Shown in pieces: positions 16,550-25,409 of a stretch of 64,000 bases of DNA; position 1 is the stretch's first letter; every line of letters begins with the position of its first letter. The notes under the pieces were generated by a model. That model ran no database searches, had not been told where the DNA came from, and saw only the letters and a list, made by a program, of their open reading frames with translations. The position numbers and the translations under genes are program-made. Location: positions 372,001 to 436,000 of the forward strand of contig CP073744.1 of assembly GCA_024397955.1 (NCBI GenBank). The letters are read 5' to 3'. This DNA comes from a bacterium SCSIO 12696. Its GTDB lineage: Bacteria; Pseudomonadota; Gammaproteobacteria; Pseudomonadales; Porticoccaceae.

Positions 16550-17319
16550 CCACCACTGAAAAATGGATTGCGTTTCGTACCATTGTGGTGAAAGAGATTC
16601 GCCGCTTTACCCGTATCTGGATGCAGACCTTATTGCCCCCGGCGATTACCATATCCCTATACTTTATTATTTTCGGCACGTTGATTGGTCCACGTATTGG
16701 TGAAATGGCCGGATTCAGTTACATGGAATTTGTGGTGCCGGGGCTGATTATGATGTCGGTGATTACCAACTCCTATTCCAATGTGGTGTCGTCTTTTTTC
16801 AGCACCAAATACCAGCGCAGTGTGGAAGAAATGTTGGTCTCGCCAATTCCTAACTACATTATTCTGTTGGGGTTCTGTATTGGTGGCGTTTCCCGTGGTT
16901 TGGCGGTGGGGTTGATAGTGACGTTGTTGTCGCTGTTTTTTACTGAGCTACAGGTAAAACATTTGGGCGTCACTGTGGGCATGGTGCTGTGCACGTCTAT
17001 TATGTTTTCGTTGGCGGGCTTTATTAATGCGGTGTTTGCTCGCAGCTTTGACGATATTTCCATTATTCCCACCTTTGTGCTGACTCCGCTTACCTATCTG
17101 GGTGGCGTGTTTTATTCCATCAGCTTGCTGCCGGAGTTTTGGCAAGGCGTGTCTATGGCCAACCCGGTGCTGTATATGGTCAATGCCTTTCGCTACGGAT
17201 TGCTGGGCGTATCCGACATTGATGTGACCTGGGCGTTTGCCATGGTGATTGTATTTAGCCTGGTGCTGTTTGTGGTTGCTCTGCACCAGCTGGAAAAAGG
17301 TTCACGGTTGCGGAGTTAA
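16546..17319 (+). CDS. yadH: ABC-2 type transporter permease (YadH-like)
   Basis: Membrane subunit paired with the ATPase just upstream. The 257 residues have six predicted helices, an N-terminal cytoplasmic segment (RTIVVKEIRRFTRIW) and the ABC-2 landmarks MEFVVPGLIMMSVITNSYSN and TYLGGVFYSISLLPEFWQ. It starts with GTG within the yadG stop. queF begins four bases after its stop codon, so all three may be cotranscribed. Confidence 0.92.
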   Translation: MTTTEKWIAFRTIVVKEIRRFTRIWMQTLLPPAITISLYFIIFGTLIGPRIGEMAGFSYMEFVVPGLIMMSVITNSYSNVVSSFFSTKYQRSVEEMLVSPIPNYIILLGFCIGGVSRGLAVGLIVTLLSLFFTELQVKHLGVTVGMVLCTSIMFSLAGFINAVFARSFDDISIIPTFVLTPLTYLGGVFYSISLLPEFWQGVSMANPVLYMVNAFRYGLLGVSDIDVTWAFAMVIVFSLVLFVVALHQLEKGSRLRS

Positions 17320-17323
17320 CGAT

Positions 17324-18133
17324 ATGGCTGACCTGCATTTGGGAAAGCACACCCAATACCCATCGGAGTACGACGCGTCATTACTCACGCCGATTCCTCG
17401 CAGTGAAGGGCGCAAGCAGCTGGAGTTTGCTGAAGTGCCTTTTGTGGGCGCAGACTTATGGACTGGCTATGAACTTTCCTGGCTCGATGACAGTGGAAAA
17501 CCGCAAGTGGCGGTGGCGGAGTTTACCGTACCGGCGAACAGCGCAGCACTGATTGAATCCAAATCCTTCAAGCTGTACTTGAACTCGTTTAACCAAACCC
17601 GCTTTACCCGTTGGGGCGAAGTCAGTCAGCGATTGGAAGTGGATTTAAGCCAGTGCGCCGGTGGGCCAGTATTGGTGCAATTGTTTACTTTGGCGAACTA
17701 CCAGAAATTAGGCGTTGCCGATTTGCCAGGCACCTGTATTGATAATCTGGATGTGGCGATTGACTGCTATCACCCAGATCCATCCCTATTGGATGTAACC
17801 GATGTCGGTGAGGTGCAGGAAACCTTGCACAGTCACCTGCTTAAAACCAACTGCCCAGTGACCGATCAGCCAGACTGGGCCAGTGTGATGGTGCGCTACC
17901 GGGGGCGACAAATCTCCCGTGAGGGATTACTGAAATACCTGATTTCTTTTCGTCAACACCAGGATTTTCACGAACAATGTGTGGAGCGCATTTTTATGGA
18001 TATCTTGTCTCGCTGTGGGCCTGATGAGTTGGATGTTTATGCGCGCTATACGCGGCGGGGTGGGCTGGATATTAACCCCTGGCGGAGTACGTCAAATGCC
18101 ACACCCACGAGTTTTCGGTTGGTGCGGCAGTAA
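17324..18133 (+). CDS. queF: NADPH-dependent 7-cyano-7-deazaguanine reductase QueF (long type)
   Basis: Reduces the nitrile preQ0 to preQ1, the last free-base step of queuosine synthesis before insertion at tRNA position 34. The 269 residues are the long two-domain form. The QueF motif ESKSFKLYL is at 78-86; the nucleophilic cysteine is 177 in TNCPVTDQPDW, with the general acid Asp at 184. The open frame extends 25 codons upstream into yadH, but the ATG at 17324 directly precedes the normal N-terminus. No tgt, queA or queCDE is in the window. Confidence 0.95.
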   Translation: MADLHLGKHTQYPSEYDASLLTPIPRSEGRKQLEFAEVPFVGADLWTGYELSWLDDSGKPQVAVAEFTVPANSAALIESKSFKLYLNSFNQTRFTRWGEVSQRLEVDLSQCAGGPVLVQLFTLANYQKLGVADLPGTCIDNLDVAIDCYHPDPSLLDVTDVGEVQETLHSHLLKTNCPVTDQPDWASVMVRYRGRQISREGLLKYLISFRQHQDFHEQCVERIFMDILSRCGPDELDVYARYTRRGGLDINPWRSTSNATPTSFRLVRQ

Positions 18134-18141
18134 TCATTAGT

Positions 18142-18582
18142 AAGTGCGTAGTTTTTTTTACAGATTTTGACCCCGGGTTACGCTGCGCTTTACCCGAGCT
18201 ACGATACTGGCAATGAAAGAAGCAATATGTTTAATATTTTCTTTAAGAGAAAAAGCAATTCAAGATTAATTTCCTGGCAAAATCTTTTGCCGAAAATTAA
18301 ACCTTATTCAAAAGGATGGGAAATATACCTAGTCAAAGGCGATAGTTATATTTTAGCTTCTGAAGCAGGAAAAGAGTTTAATGCAGAAAAGGTGGCTTTA
18401 AACTATCCCGGAAATATAGAACCTTGGGAAAAGAAAGCTCCCTGTAAGCATTTGCTTGATCAAATAATGAAAGTGTCAGGCTTTACCGCACATATTGCTA
18501 TTAATCGCAAAGGTCCTTTTTACGGGTATTATATTTCTATTGAATAAGCACGTAGGAATGTTTTTGCAGATTTTGACCTCGG
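18142..18582. repeat. Imperfect direct repeats flanking an AT-rich single-gene insert
   Basis: The left copy (about 18142-18176) and right copy (about 18546-18582) share AAG-Y-R-CGTAG, a T run, and CAGATTTTGACC[CT]CGG. They bracket one AT-rich gene lying between queF and the cyclase. Directly after the left copy is an imperfect palindrome, GGGTTACGC-TGC-GCTTTACCC (18175-18195), of the REP-like kind often found dispersed in environmental bacteria. The arrangement looks like a small inserted cassette. No transposase or integrase is present. Confidence 0.55.
18227..18547 (+). CDS. Orphan AT-rich hypothetical protein (106 aa)
   Basis: I do not recognise this protein. The frame is open from 18167, but the first part lies in a palindromic repeat. 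The ATG at 18227 with AAAGAAG upstream is the likely start (MFNIFFKRK). The product is basic and predicted cytoplasmic, with aromatic-rich segments (KGWEIYLVKGDSYILASE, GPFYGYYISIE) that suggest a small alpha/beta fold. Base composition is clearly more AT-rich than its neighbours, and direct repeats flank it, both signs of recent acquisition. It has no operon partner. An immunity or cassette protein is possible but unsupported. Confidence 0.55.
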   Translation: MFNIFFKRKSNSRLISWQNLLPKIKPYSKGWEIYLVKGDSYILASEAGKEFNAEKVALNYPGNIEPWEKKAPCKHLLDQIMKVSGFTAHIAINRKGPFYGYYISIE

Positions 18583-18600
18583 TACGTTCAGTAAAAAAGC

Positions 18601-19971
18601 TTACAATCCTTCATTCTCCAACCGATCAATCGCCTCTTTTAACGATTTCAAAACCCGACTCTTTTCGTAGTTATTAATTTTGTCGGTATCCATATACATG
18701 GAAAAGCCGTCGGTGGCGTGTTCAAAGTAAGCCTGGTCTTTGCCGAGGTTTTTGCGGGTATCGATGGCGGAGTACACTTTTACCGGTTGCTGGTAACCTT
18801 TCACGGTAATCTCGCCTTTGTCCTGACACATCACTGTATCTTTTACCAACGCGTAAGTAGCGTGGGAAACCAGTATCTCGCCGGGTTGGGCAGAGGATTC
18901 CAGGCGGCTGGCCAGGTTCACTTCCGTACCAAGCAGGGTGTAGTCCAGGCGGTTTTCGGTGCCAAAGTTGCCCACGGTGCAAAAGCCGGTGTTGATGCCC
19001 ATGCGAATTTCCATGGGTTTTTGTATTCCCTGGTTGGCCCAGCGCAACTGCAATTCTCGCATGTGTTTTTTCATGGCAATGGCCATAGACACACAGGCCA
19101 GACAATCGTCTTTGGCGCCCCGGGTGCTTGGGTCGCCGAAGAACACCATCATGCCATCACCCATAAATTTGTCGATGGTGCCGCCGAACTTGATGGCGAT
19201 GTCCGACATCTCCGTCAGGTAGTTATTCAGCAGGCCGGTCAGGGCTTCCGGCTCCATCTCTTCCGCCAGTTCACTAAAGCCGCGGATGTCGGAAAAGAAC
19301 ACGGTCAGTTTTTTGCGCTGGGTTTCCAGGCGCACTTCCTTGCCGGACAAAATTTCTTTGCGCAGAGCAGGGGAGAGGTATTTTGACAATTTGTAGGAGC
19401 GCAGCTTGTTTTGCAGCAGTTGCTGCTCGGTGGTTTTCAGGTGGCGCTTGAGGTGTCGGGATTCATAGTGGCTGTAGGAGCCGTAAATACACAAGTAGGC
19501 CCCCAGCGTCACCAGACTGGCAATGGCCGTGCCCAAATCCACTTCTGGCGAGAAACCCGCGGGCTGCACAATCAGCAATAAGGCTGCGCCGATCAATAGT
19601 GAGATAAAGCTTTCCAGCATGCGTACAGCGCCCCCGACAATGGCGCTGTTGTGCAGGGTTAGCAGTGCAAACAGTCCGCCGGGTAACAGGGAGAAGTCGC
19701 TGTAGGAAACGAACACACCAATGAGTATGGCGTCCAGGTAGTTGAGCAGGTGGTTGCAGAGGTTGCGTTTTTCTTCCTTAACGACACCGCTGATAAAGTG
19801 CGCTATCAGGATGTACAGCAATACGCCGATAGCTACCAGGCTAAAAGCGAGGCCGTTGAACAGTTTGGGCAGGAGCAACAGGTGGCACACGGCGGACAGC
19901 CCCAATAGCACCCGAAATATATTCTGGTGATGGTTGCCGCTGGAAAATTTGGTGTCGCTGGTTGTTGTCAT
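18601..19971 (-). CDS. Membrane-bound class III adenylate cyclase (MASE2-type, CyaB-like)
   Basis: Makes cAMP from ATP. The 456 residues resemble Pseudomonas CyaB: an N-terminal membrane sensor of about six helices (residues 18-165, MASE2-like), a short coiled linker (about 168-200), then the cyclase homology domain. Metal-binding aspartates are 228 in FFSDIRGFSEL and 272 in DKFMGDGMMVFFGDP, with the adenine-contacting Lys at 268. MGINTGFCTVGNFGTENRLDYTLLG and NLASRLES supply the remaining catalytic residues. A C-terminal extension of about 70 residues follows the domain. No cAMP receptor gene lies nearby. Confidence 0.9.
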   Translation of the reverse strand: MTTTSDTKFSSGNHHQNIFRVLLGLSAVCHLLLLPKLFNGLAFSLVAIGVLLYILIAHFISGVVKEEKRNLCNHLLNYLDAILIGVFVSYSDFSLLPGGLFALLTLHNSAIVGGAVRMLESFISLLIGAALLLIVQPAGFSPEVDLGTAIASLVTLGAYLCIYGSYSHYESRHLKRHLKTTEQQLLQNKLRSYKLSKYLSPALRKEILSGKEVRLETQRKKLTVFFSDIRGFSELAEEMEPEALTGLLNNYLTEMSDIAIKFGGTIDKFMGDGMMVFFGDPSTRGAKDDCLACVSMAIAMKKHMRELQLRWANQGIQKPMEIRMGINTGFCTVGNFGTENRLDYTLLGTEVNLASRLESSAQPGEILVSHATYALVKDTVMCQDKGEITVKGYQQPVKVYSAIDTRKNLGKDQAYFEHATDGFSMYMDTDKINNYEKSRVLKSLKEAIDRLENEGL

Positions 19972-20083
19972 TATCAGGTACAGCGTGATCGGAAGATGGG
20001 CCTATTACATAACCTGTTTTGCAAAAAGTCCACAGCTGCAAACACTATTTCCGGCCAAGTTGCGTCTTTCCGGTACAGGAAGG

Positions 20084-20887
20084 CTAGCAGGGCCTGCACA
20101 GCAGGTGAATATAGCGCCCAAGACCGATAAATGATTCTTTGCTGGAGTGCAGTAACTCCATGTCTTTAATGGCATCAGGCAACTGGTTGCCACCACTGGG
20201 TTGGCGCACATAATCGTGAAACACGCGTATACCGCTTTTATAAATGACTTTGAGGCCGTGCTGTGCCAGCTGGCTTTCAACGTCATTCAACGTCAGAGGA
20301 TTGGGTGGCGTCAAGCTGTTGGGGTCGCCGGCAAAGTCGTTGCTGGTGGCTTTGTTGAAGTTGCCTCGAATCAGATTTCGATACACCAGGGCGTCGCGGT
20401 TGTAGAAGGTGAGTGAAAGGTAGCCGGTGCTTGATAGCAGGGGTGCCAATGCGGCAATGCCTTGCTGCGGCTCTGCCAGCCACTCCAGCACTGCATGGCA
20501 CATCACCAGGTCAAATGTTTGCCCGGATAGTTCTTGGTGAAGCAATTGCAGCGCTGTTTGCAGCCAGCGGATTTTTCCGACACTTCCTTCGCCCTCTGCC
20601 CGCTGCTTTGCCAACGCCAACATTTCCGCAGAAATATCACTGGCGGTTACCTCGTAGCTTTGATTGGCAAGCCCGGAGGCGATCTGACCCAAACCCGTGC
20701 CGGCATCGAGTACGCTGGCCCCTTTGGGGATATTCCTCAACACTTGCTCATTGAGGTCACGCCACAGTACCCCCAGGCGAATCTCACCTTTTAGGCCACC
20801 GTAGATTTTGCGGGCAAAGTGATCGGCAATATTGTCGAAGTTGCGGTCGTTTTTGGGCATCGCTTGTGGTTCTGATTGAGAGAGCAT
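20084..20887 (-). CDS. cmoM: tRNA 5-carboxymethoxyuridine methyltransferase CmoM
   Basis: SAM-dependent enzyme that methylates cmo5U34 to its methyl ester in selected tRNAs. The sequence follows E. coli CmoM/SmtA throughout: DRNFDNIADHFARKIYG, the SAM loop VLDAGTGLGQIA, CHAVLEWLAEPQQG, LTFYNRDAL, GIRVFHDY and FIGLGRYIHLL. The ATG nine codons downstream (20860) would start close to the E. coli N-terminus; neither start has a strong ribosome binding site. It lies upstream of the cyclase gene on the same strand, 112 bases away. Confidence 0.9.
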   Translation of the reverse strand: MLSQSEPQAMPKNDRNFDNIADHFARKIYGGLKGEIRLGVLWRDLNEQVLRNIPKGASVLDAGTGLGQIASGLANQSYEVTASDISAEMLALAKQRAEGEGSVGKIRWLQTALQLLHQELSGQTFDLVMCHAVLEWLAEPQQGIAALAPLLSSTGYLSLTFYNRDALVYRNLIRGNFNKATSNDFAGDPNSLTPPNPLTLNDVESQLAQHGLKVIYKSGIRVFHDYVRQPSGGNQLPDAIKDMELLHSSKESFIGLGRYIHLLCRPC

Positions 20888-21018
20888 ATTTCAAGGCCTG
20901 GGTAGGGGGCTTTATATCCTATTTTTTAGAATATGTGCTGCTGGTTTTTCCAATTTTTATTTGTTTTCCGAACTCTATACTGTTTCCAACAATACACTGA
21001 ATGGTAAGAGGATTTCCG

Positions 21019-22005
21019 ATGGGACTTTTAGTTAACGGCGAGTGGCAAGACCAATGGTACGACACCAAGCAATCCGGCGGTGCTTTTCAGCGCGAAGCGG
21101 CACAGCTGCGCAATTGGGTAACGGCTGATGGTTTAGCGGGGCCAAGCGGTAAGGGTGGTTTTAGGGCCGAATCTGGCCGTTACCATTTGTATGTATCCCT
21201 GGCTTGCCCGTGGGCGCATCGCACCCTGATTTTTCGTCAGCTGAAAAAACTGGATGCCCATATCAGCGTCTCTGTTGTCAGCCCGGATATGCTGGATCGT
21301 GGGTGGACGTTCAACACCGAGGAGGGCGGCTCGGGGGATGATTTATTCGGCTATGAATTTCTGCACCAGGTGTATACCCGCAATAAAGCGGATTACACCG
21401 GCCGAGTCACCGTGCCAGTGCTGTGGGATAAGCAGCAGAATTGCATTGTGAGCAACGAATCGTCAGAAATCATTCGCATGTTCAACCAGGCGTTTAATGA
21501 GATTACCGGCGATACCCAAGACTTCTTTCCAGCAAACAAACACGATGAAATTGAGTCCATCAACAAGGTCGTTTACGACACCATTAATAATGGTGTTTAC
21601 CGGTGTGGTTTCGCAACCAGCCAGGAAGCTTATCAACAGGCTTACCAATCTCTTTTTGAGTCGCTGGATCAGATAGAAGAGCGCCTGAGTGGCCAGCGCT
21701 ACTTGGTTGGCAGCGATGTTACCGAAGCAGATTGGCGGCTGTTTACAACATTGATTCGTTTTGATGCGGTTTATCACGGCCACTTCAAATGCAACCGGGA
21801 GCGGCTGGAAGATTTTCCAGCCATCAGCAATTACGTGCGCGAGCTGTATCAATGGCCGGGGGTGGCGGATACGGTGGACTTCTACCACATCAAACGACAC
21901 TACTATTTCAGCCACACCATGATCAATCCAACACAGGTAGTGCCCGCCGGCCCGGATATTGATTATGATCGCCCGCACAACCGCGATACAGTGTCACTGG
22001 ATTAA
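21019..22005 (+). CDS. yqjG: Glutathionyl-hydroquinone reductase (YqjG/Xi-class GST)
   Basis: Reduces glutathionyl-hydroquinones, releasing glutathione and the hydroquinone; belongs to the Xi-class glutathione transferases. With the ATG at 21019 (AGAGGA upstream) the protein has 328 residues, and the catalytic cysteine is at 63 in YVSLACPWAHRTLIFR, the same position as in E. coli YqjG. An N-terminal thioredoxin fold (about 1-165) is followed by a helical domain ending RHYYFSHTMINPTQVVPAGP, typical of the class. A LysR regulator begins 19 bases downstream on the same strand. Confidence 0.95.
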   Translation: MGLLVNGEWQDQWYDTKQSGGAFQREAAQLRNWVTADGLAGPSGKGGFRAESGRYHLYVSLACPWAHRTLIFRQLKKLDAHISVSVVSPDMLDRGWTFNTEEGGSGDDLFGYEFLHQVYTRNKADYTGRVTVPVLWDKQQNCIVSNESSEIIRMFNQAFNEITGDTQDFFPANKHDEIESINKVVYDTINNGVYRCGFATSQEAYQQAYQSLFESLDQIEERLSGQRYLVGSDVTEADWRLFTTLIRFDAVYHGHFKCNRERLEDFPAISNYVRELYQWPGVADTVDFYHIKRHYYFSHTMINPTQVVPAGPDIDYDRPHNRDTVSLD

Positions 22006-22024
22006 TTGTCGGCGATAGCAGGCT

Positions 22025-22924
22025 ATGCAAAAAACAACGTTGGAGCAATGGCGCATGTTTAAGGCCGTCGTTGATGGCGGCGGCTTTAACCAGGCGGCAA
22101 ATATCGTGCACAAAAGCCCGTCCAGTATCCACCATGCAATCCACAAGCTGGAAGAGTCTCTGGGTATCAAGTTGTTTGATGTACAGGGGCGCAAGACCGT
22201 GTTGACCGATGCCGGGGAGCTGTTATTGCGCCGTAGCCAGTATTTACTGGATGAGGTTACCCGCATCGAAGCGGTGGCTGAGACATTGGGCAGTGGTGTT
22301 GAAACCGAAATACGTATCGCGGTGGACGGCGCGTTTCCGCAGCATTTTGTATTTGAAGCGCTAAAAAAAGTCTCAGCGCTGTACCCGCAGACTCGCATCG
22401 ATATTATCGATACGGTGCTGTCGGGTACCAATGAGTTAATTGCAGAGGGCAAAGCCGATATTGGACTGTCGCCTTTTCCCATGCCGGGAGGCTTAAACGA
22501 AGAAATCTGCCTGATAGAGCTTGTTGCGGTAGCTCACAGGGAGCATCCATTGCACCAGCTTGACCGGACGCTCCATTATGAAGACTTGAAGGCCTATCGG
22601 CAGATTATTGTTCGCGACTCCGCTCTGCAGAACAAAGTGAGCGCCGGCTGGCTCGGTGCTGAGCAGCGCTGGACTGTGAGCCATATGAGGGCGTCGGTGG
22701 AACTGATTGAACAAAACCTGGGTTATGCCTGGTTGCCAAAACCGGCCATCAGTGCTGCGTTGCTCGCTGGTGATATTAAACGCTTGCCTCTCAGTGAAGG
22801 CGCCAGCCGCAGCGCCAGTTTTTACCTCAATTATCAGGATAAAGATCGCATTGGCTTGGCGACAAGAGAGTTTATGGGCGAACTGCGGCTGTTGACCTTA
22901 GACCTGCAAACCTCTGAGGATTAA
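22025..22924 (+). CDS. LysR-family transcriptional regulator
   Basis: 299 residues with an N-terminal winged helix-turn-helix (about residues 5-65: WRMFKAVVDGGGFNQAA, SPSSIHHAIHKLEESLG, LFDVQGRKTVLTDAGE) and a C-terminal effector-binding domain (about 90-295). It directly follows yqjG in the same direction, so it may be cotranscribed with it; control of quinone detoxification is inference. LysR regulators usually stand divergent from their targets, and the gene downstream is convergent, so the target is uncertain. Confidence 0.92.
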   Translation: MQKTTLEQWRMFKAVVDGGGFNQAANIVHKSPSSIHHAIHKLEESLGIKLFDVQGRKTVLTDAGELLLRRSQYLLDEVTRIEAVAETLGSGVETEIRIAVDGAFPQHFVFEALKKVSALYPQTRIDIIDTVLSGTNELIAEGKADIGLSPFPMPGGLNEEICLIELVAVAHREHPLHQLDRTLHYEDLKAYRQIIVRDSALQNKVSAGWLGAEQRWTVSHMRASVELIEQNLGYAWLPKPAISAALLAGDIKRLPLSEGASRSASFYLNYQDKDRIGLATREFMGELRLLTLDLQTSED

Positions 22925-22943
22925 GACTCGGCTCAGTAAGCCC

Positions 22944-23483
22944 TCAATAAGCCAAGGTGCCCCGAATCGGATAATTGTTGTCCGGGTTGCGAATCCACTC
23001 CAGCCCGGATATCAACGCCTCCAGTTCCGGGCGCACGAATGGGTTGTTGGAAATATCGATCACCTGAATAGCGCCTTCTTCATTGATGACAAACAATCCT
23101 GGCTCGGCAAAGTTATGATCGGTTTCTTCGGCTGAGCGGGGGATAGAAATGTAAAGCCCCAGCGTCTGCATTTGTTCCTGGGTCAGGCCGTAGCAAAGCG
23201 CAAAACTGACCTGTAATTTGCTCAAGTGTGCTTGCAATTGCGCTTTGGAATCCCCTGAAACTGCCACTACATCCACACCATTTTGCAGTAATCGGTCCCT
23301 GTAAGATTCCAATTGATTGAGGTACTTGGTGCATAAGGGACAGTGGCGGCCACGATAAACCAGTACAAGTTGCCAGCTGGCTCCCTGTTGAGGTTTACCC
23401 AATGTAACGTTGTTATCGTTCAGGTCTTTAACCTGCAGTGGTGGAAAAATACTGCCCGCAGGCAATTTATTATTTGAATTCAT
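22944..23483 (-). CDS. Peroxiredoxin-like (AhpC/TSA, redoxin) protein
   Basis: Thioredoxin-fold protein of 179 residues: FPPLQVKDLNDNNVTLGK, then LVLVYRGRHCPLCTKYLNQLE with a CxxC at about residues 48-51, then VVAVSGDS and FVINEEGAIQVIDIS. The CPLC pair differs from the single peroxidatic Cys of classic AhpC, so it is better called redoxin-like. The frame extends 11 codons upstream, but the ATG at 23483 has GAGGAAT eight bases before it. It starts 10 bases downstream of mdaB, so the two form a redox operon. Confidence 0.87.
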   Translation of the reverse strand: MNSNNKLPAGSIFPPLQVKDLNDNNVTLGKPQQGASWQLVLVYRGRHCPLCTKYLNQLESYRDRLLQNGVDVVAVSGDSKAQLQAHLSKLQVSFALCYGLTQEQMQTLGLYISIPRSAEETDHNFAEPGLFVINEEGAIQVIDISNNPFVRPELEALISGLEWIRNPDNNYPIRGTLAY

Positions 23484-23493
23484 AGGATATTCC

Positions 23494-24096
23494 TCAGTCT
23501 GCCACAGACAGCTCAATAATGTGTTCTAAGTGTTGTTCAAATCGCGCGAAGTCGGAATCAATGTCTGGATTTTTTAATACGTCATAACAGGTAAAAGTGG
23601 GTAATGCTTGCATCGCAAAAAATCGAAAATTCATATGCATGGGCAGGAATAAGTCGTCCACAGACTTACCTTGAAACAGATACTGATCCGGATTATCAAA
23701 GGCTTCTATCGGGGCATTAAATGTAAGTGACAACATGTAACGGGTATCTGGCAGTGTGCCTCCACTGCCATAGTGCTTGCCAGTGTCTGTTCGGCTGCGG
23801 CCATCGCCATCGCACAACTCGCCGTTCATGCCCGCTGTATACACTTCGTCCATATAACGCTTGAAAGGCCAGGGCACGCCCATCCAATTTACAGGCATCT
23901 GGACAATGACCAAGTCGGCCCAGCGATGCTTATCCAGCTCGGTTTTAACATCATAGCCTTCGGCCACAATGGTCGTTTTTACGCTGCAGTCGCGTTTGGT
24001 AAAAAACTCTGTGGCCTGGGCAACCAACGATGCATTCAACCGGCCTTCAGAAAACTCATAGGGCTGGTGGGCGTTAATAATAAAAATATTTTTCAT
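23494..24096 (-). CDS. mdaB: NAD(P)H-dependent quinone oxidoreductase MdaB-like
   Basis: FAD-containing two-electron quinone reductase of the flavodoxin-like fold, protecting against semiquinones. The 200 residues carry [21 protein letters not shown] at the start, [28 protein letters not shown] (the MdaB signature around 63-90), and [16 protein letters not shown] and the C-terminal [13 protein letters not shown]. Divergent from an HxlR-type regulator across a 129-base region with a clear inverted repeat, the usual arrangement for a redox-controlled reductase. Confidence 0.92.
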   Translation of the reverse strand: MKNIFIINAHQPYEFSEGRLNASLVAQATEFFTKRDCSVKTTIVAEGYDVKTELDKHRWADLVIVQMPVNWMGVPWPFKRYMDEVYTAGMNGELCDGDGRSRTDTGKHYGSGGTLPDTRYMLSLTFNAPIEAFDNPDQYLFQGKSVDDLFLPMHMNFRFFAMQALPTFTCYDVLKNPDIDSDFARFEQHLEHIIELSVAD

Positions 24097-24144
24097 ACAA
24101 ATTCCCTATAGGCTTAAAAGCAGTGGGGCACATTCTCTTTCCAT

Positions 24145-24181
24145 AGGTTACTAAAATCAACTAGTATACTTTTTGTAACCT
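24145..24181. promoter_or_regulatory. Putative HxlR-type operator between mdaB and its regulator
   Basis: Inverted repeat AGGTTACTAAAA (24145-24156) and TTTTTGTAACCT (24170-24181), 11 of 12 positions matching, with a 13-base spacer. A second nested symmetry, TACTA-N8-TAGTA, lies at 24149-24166. Position between divergent mdaB and hxlR-type genes makes it the natural regulator binding site. Confidence 0.6.
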
Positions 24182-24225
24182 TTGATGAGACTCAGCAAAA
24201 TACTCGTAGAGAAGAGGGCTTTAAT

Positions 24226-24585
24226 ATGAGTGAGGTAACTGTTCGTGTCAGCCCGAATGGCCGTAAGGGAGTCGATAGACTGTGTGATGGCCCCTGTCCC
24301 ATTGAACGTGGCATGCGTATTATCGGCGGCAAATGGAAGGGGTCTATACTCTGGCATTTAAAAGACGGCCCGGTGCGCTTTAATGAATTGAGTCGCCAAT
24401 TGGGGGGTGCCAGCAAAAAAATGGTTGATCAGCGGCTGAAAGAAATGGAGGCGCAAGGGTTGGTACTTAGAAACGTGATCAGCACTCGGCCTATTGCGGT
24501 CAGCTATGAAATGACCACCTTTGGTCGTTCTGCACTGGGGATTTTGGAACAGCTGAAAGACTGGAGTGAAGAACATAAGATCTAG
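24226..24585 (+). CDS. HxlR-family (DUF24) transcriptional regulator
   Basis: Winged-helix MarR-related regulator of 119 residues. The family motif is CPIERGMRIIGGKWKGSILWHL (residues 24-45), followed by RFNELSRQLGGASKKMVDQRLKEMEAQGLV and YEMTTFGRSALGIL. Cys24, and additionally Cys20, lie where DUF24 regulators such as YodB and QorR sense quinones or other electrophiles. Divergent from mdaB, so it most likely represses mdaB and the peroxiredoxin-like gene, and perhaps itself, until oxidised. Confidence 0.92.
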   Translation: MSEVTVRVSPNGRKGVDRLCDGPCPIERGMRIIGGKWKGSILWHLKDGPVRFNELSRQLGGASKKMVDQRLKEMEAQGLVLRNVISTRPIAVSYEMTTFGRSALGILEQLKDWSEEHKI

Positions 24586-24691
24586 GGCTTCAAACTCTTT
24601 CTAATTTTTAGAATAAAAAACGCGAATCAACACAATATTCACTCGGCCCAAATTTACATAGCATGTACTCATCATCAATGAGGAGGCGGTT

Positions 24692-25387
24692 ATGTACTAC
24701 TTACGCCCCGGCAGTGAGCGCGGTCGCGCTAACTACGGCTGGTTGGATAGCAAACATTCTTTTTCATTTGGCCATTACTACGATCCTAAGCACATGGGTA
24801 TCTCCGCCTTGCGCGTGATTAACGACGATACTCTTAAACCCGGTGCCGGATTTGATACTCACGGCCATCGTGATATGGAGATTATTTCCTATGTGCTTGA
24901 GGGCGCTATTGAGCATAAAGACAGCATGGGTAATCGCTTTGTGGTGCCCGCCGGTGAAGTGCAGCGAATGAGTGCTGGTACCGGTATCACTCATTCTGAG
25001 TTCAATCATTCTCACAGTGACAGAATGCGCTTTTTACAAATATGGATTCAGCCTAATAGGCAGCGCACACAGCCAAGCTACCAGCAAAAAAAGATCGTAC
25101 AACAAGGGCCACTAACGCCACTGGTGACGCCAGATGGTCGCGATAACTCAATCACCATGCAGCAGGATGCCAGCCTCTATTGTTTGCAGTTAAAGCCCGG
25201 TGAGCGATATCAATTCAGCCCTCAGCAGCGCCCGGGTTATATGCACGTTATCAGCGGTAAGGCTGATCTGAATGGTTACGAATTAAAAGATGGCGACGCC
25301 TTAGGCATTGTGGAAAAGCCTTTGGCAGTAAGTGCCAGAAGCGATTTCACCGCTTTGTGGTTTGACCTGCCGGAAATCAATGTTTAA
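24692..25387 (+). CDS. yhhW: Pirin family protein (YhhW-like, quercetin 2,3-dioxygenase type)
   Basis: Bicupin protein of 231 residues. E. coli YhhW shows quercetinase activity in vitro; the natural substrate is unknown. The metal ligands of the first cupin sit at the positions known for YhhW: His57 and His59 in FDTHGHRDMEI, His101 and Glu103 in ITHSEFNHS. The first cupin spans about 15-120, the second about 140-230. GGAGG lies seven bases before the ATG. It lies downstream of the HxlR regulator with a 106-base gap and may belong to the same redox regulon. Confidence 0.93.
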   Translation: MYYLRPGSERGRANYGWLDSKHSFSFGHYYDPKHMGISALRVINDDTLKPGAGFDTHGHRDMEIISYVLEGAIEHKDSMGNRFVVPAGEVQRMSAGTGITHSEFNHSHSDRMRFLQIWIQPNRQRTQPSYQQKKIVQQGPLTPLVTPDGRDNSITMQQDASLYCLQLKPGERYQFSPQQRPGYMHVISGKADLNGYELKDGDALGIVEKPLAVSARSDFTALWFDLPEINV

Positions 25388-25409
25388 TTGTAGTGGTGAC
25401 TTGGTGCAT

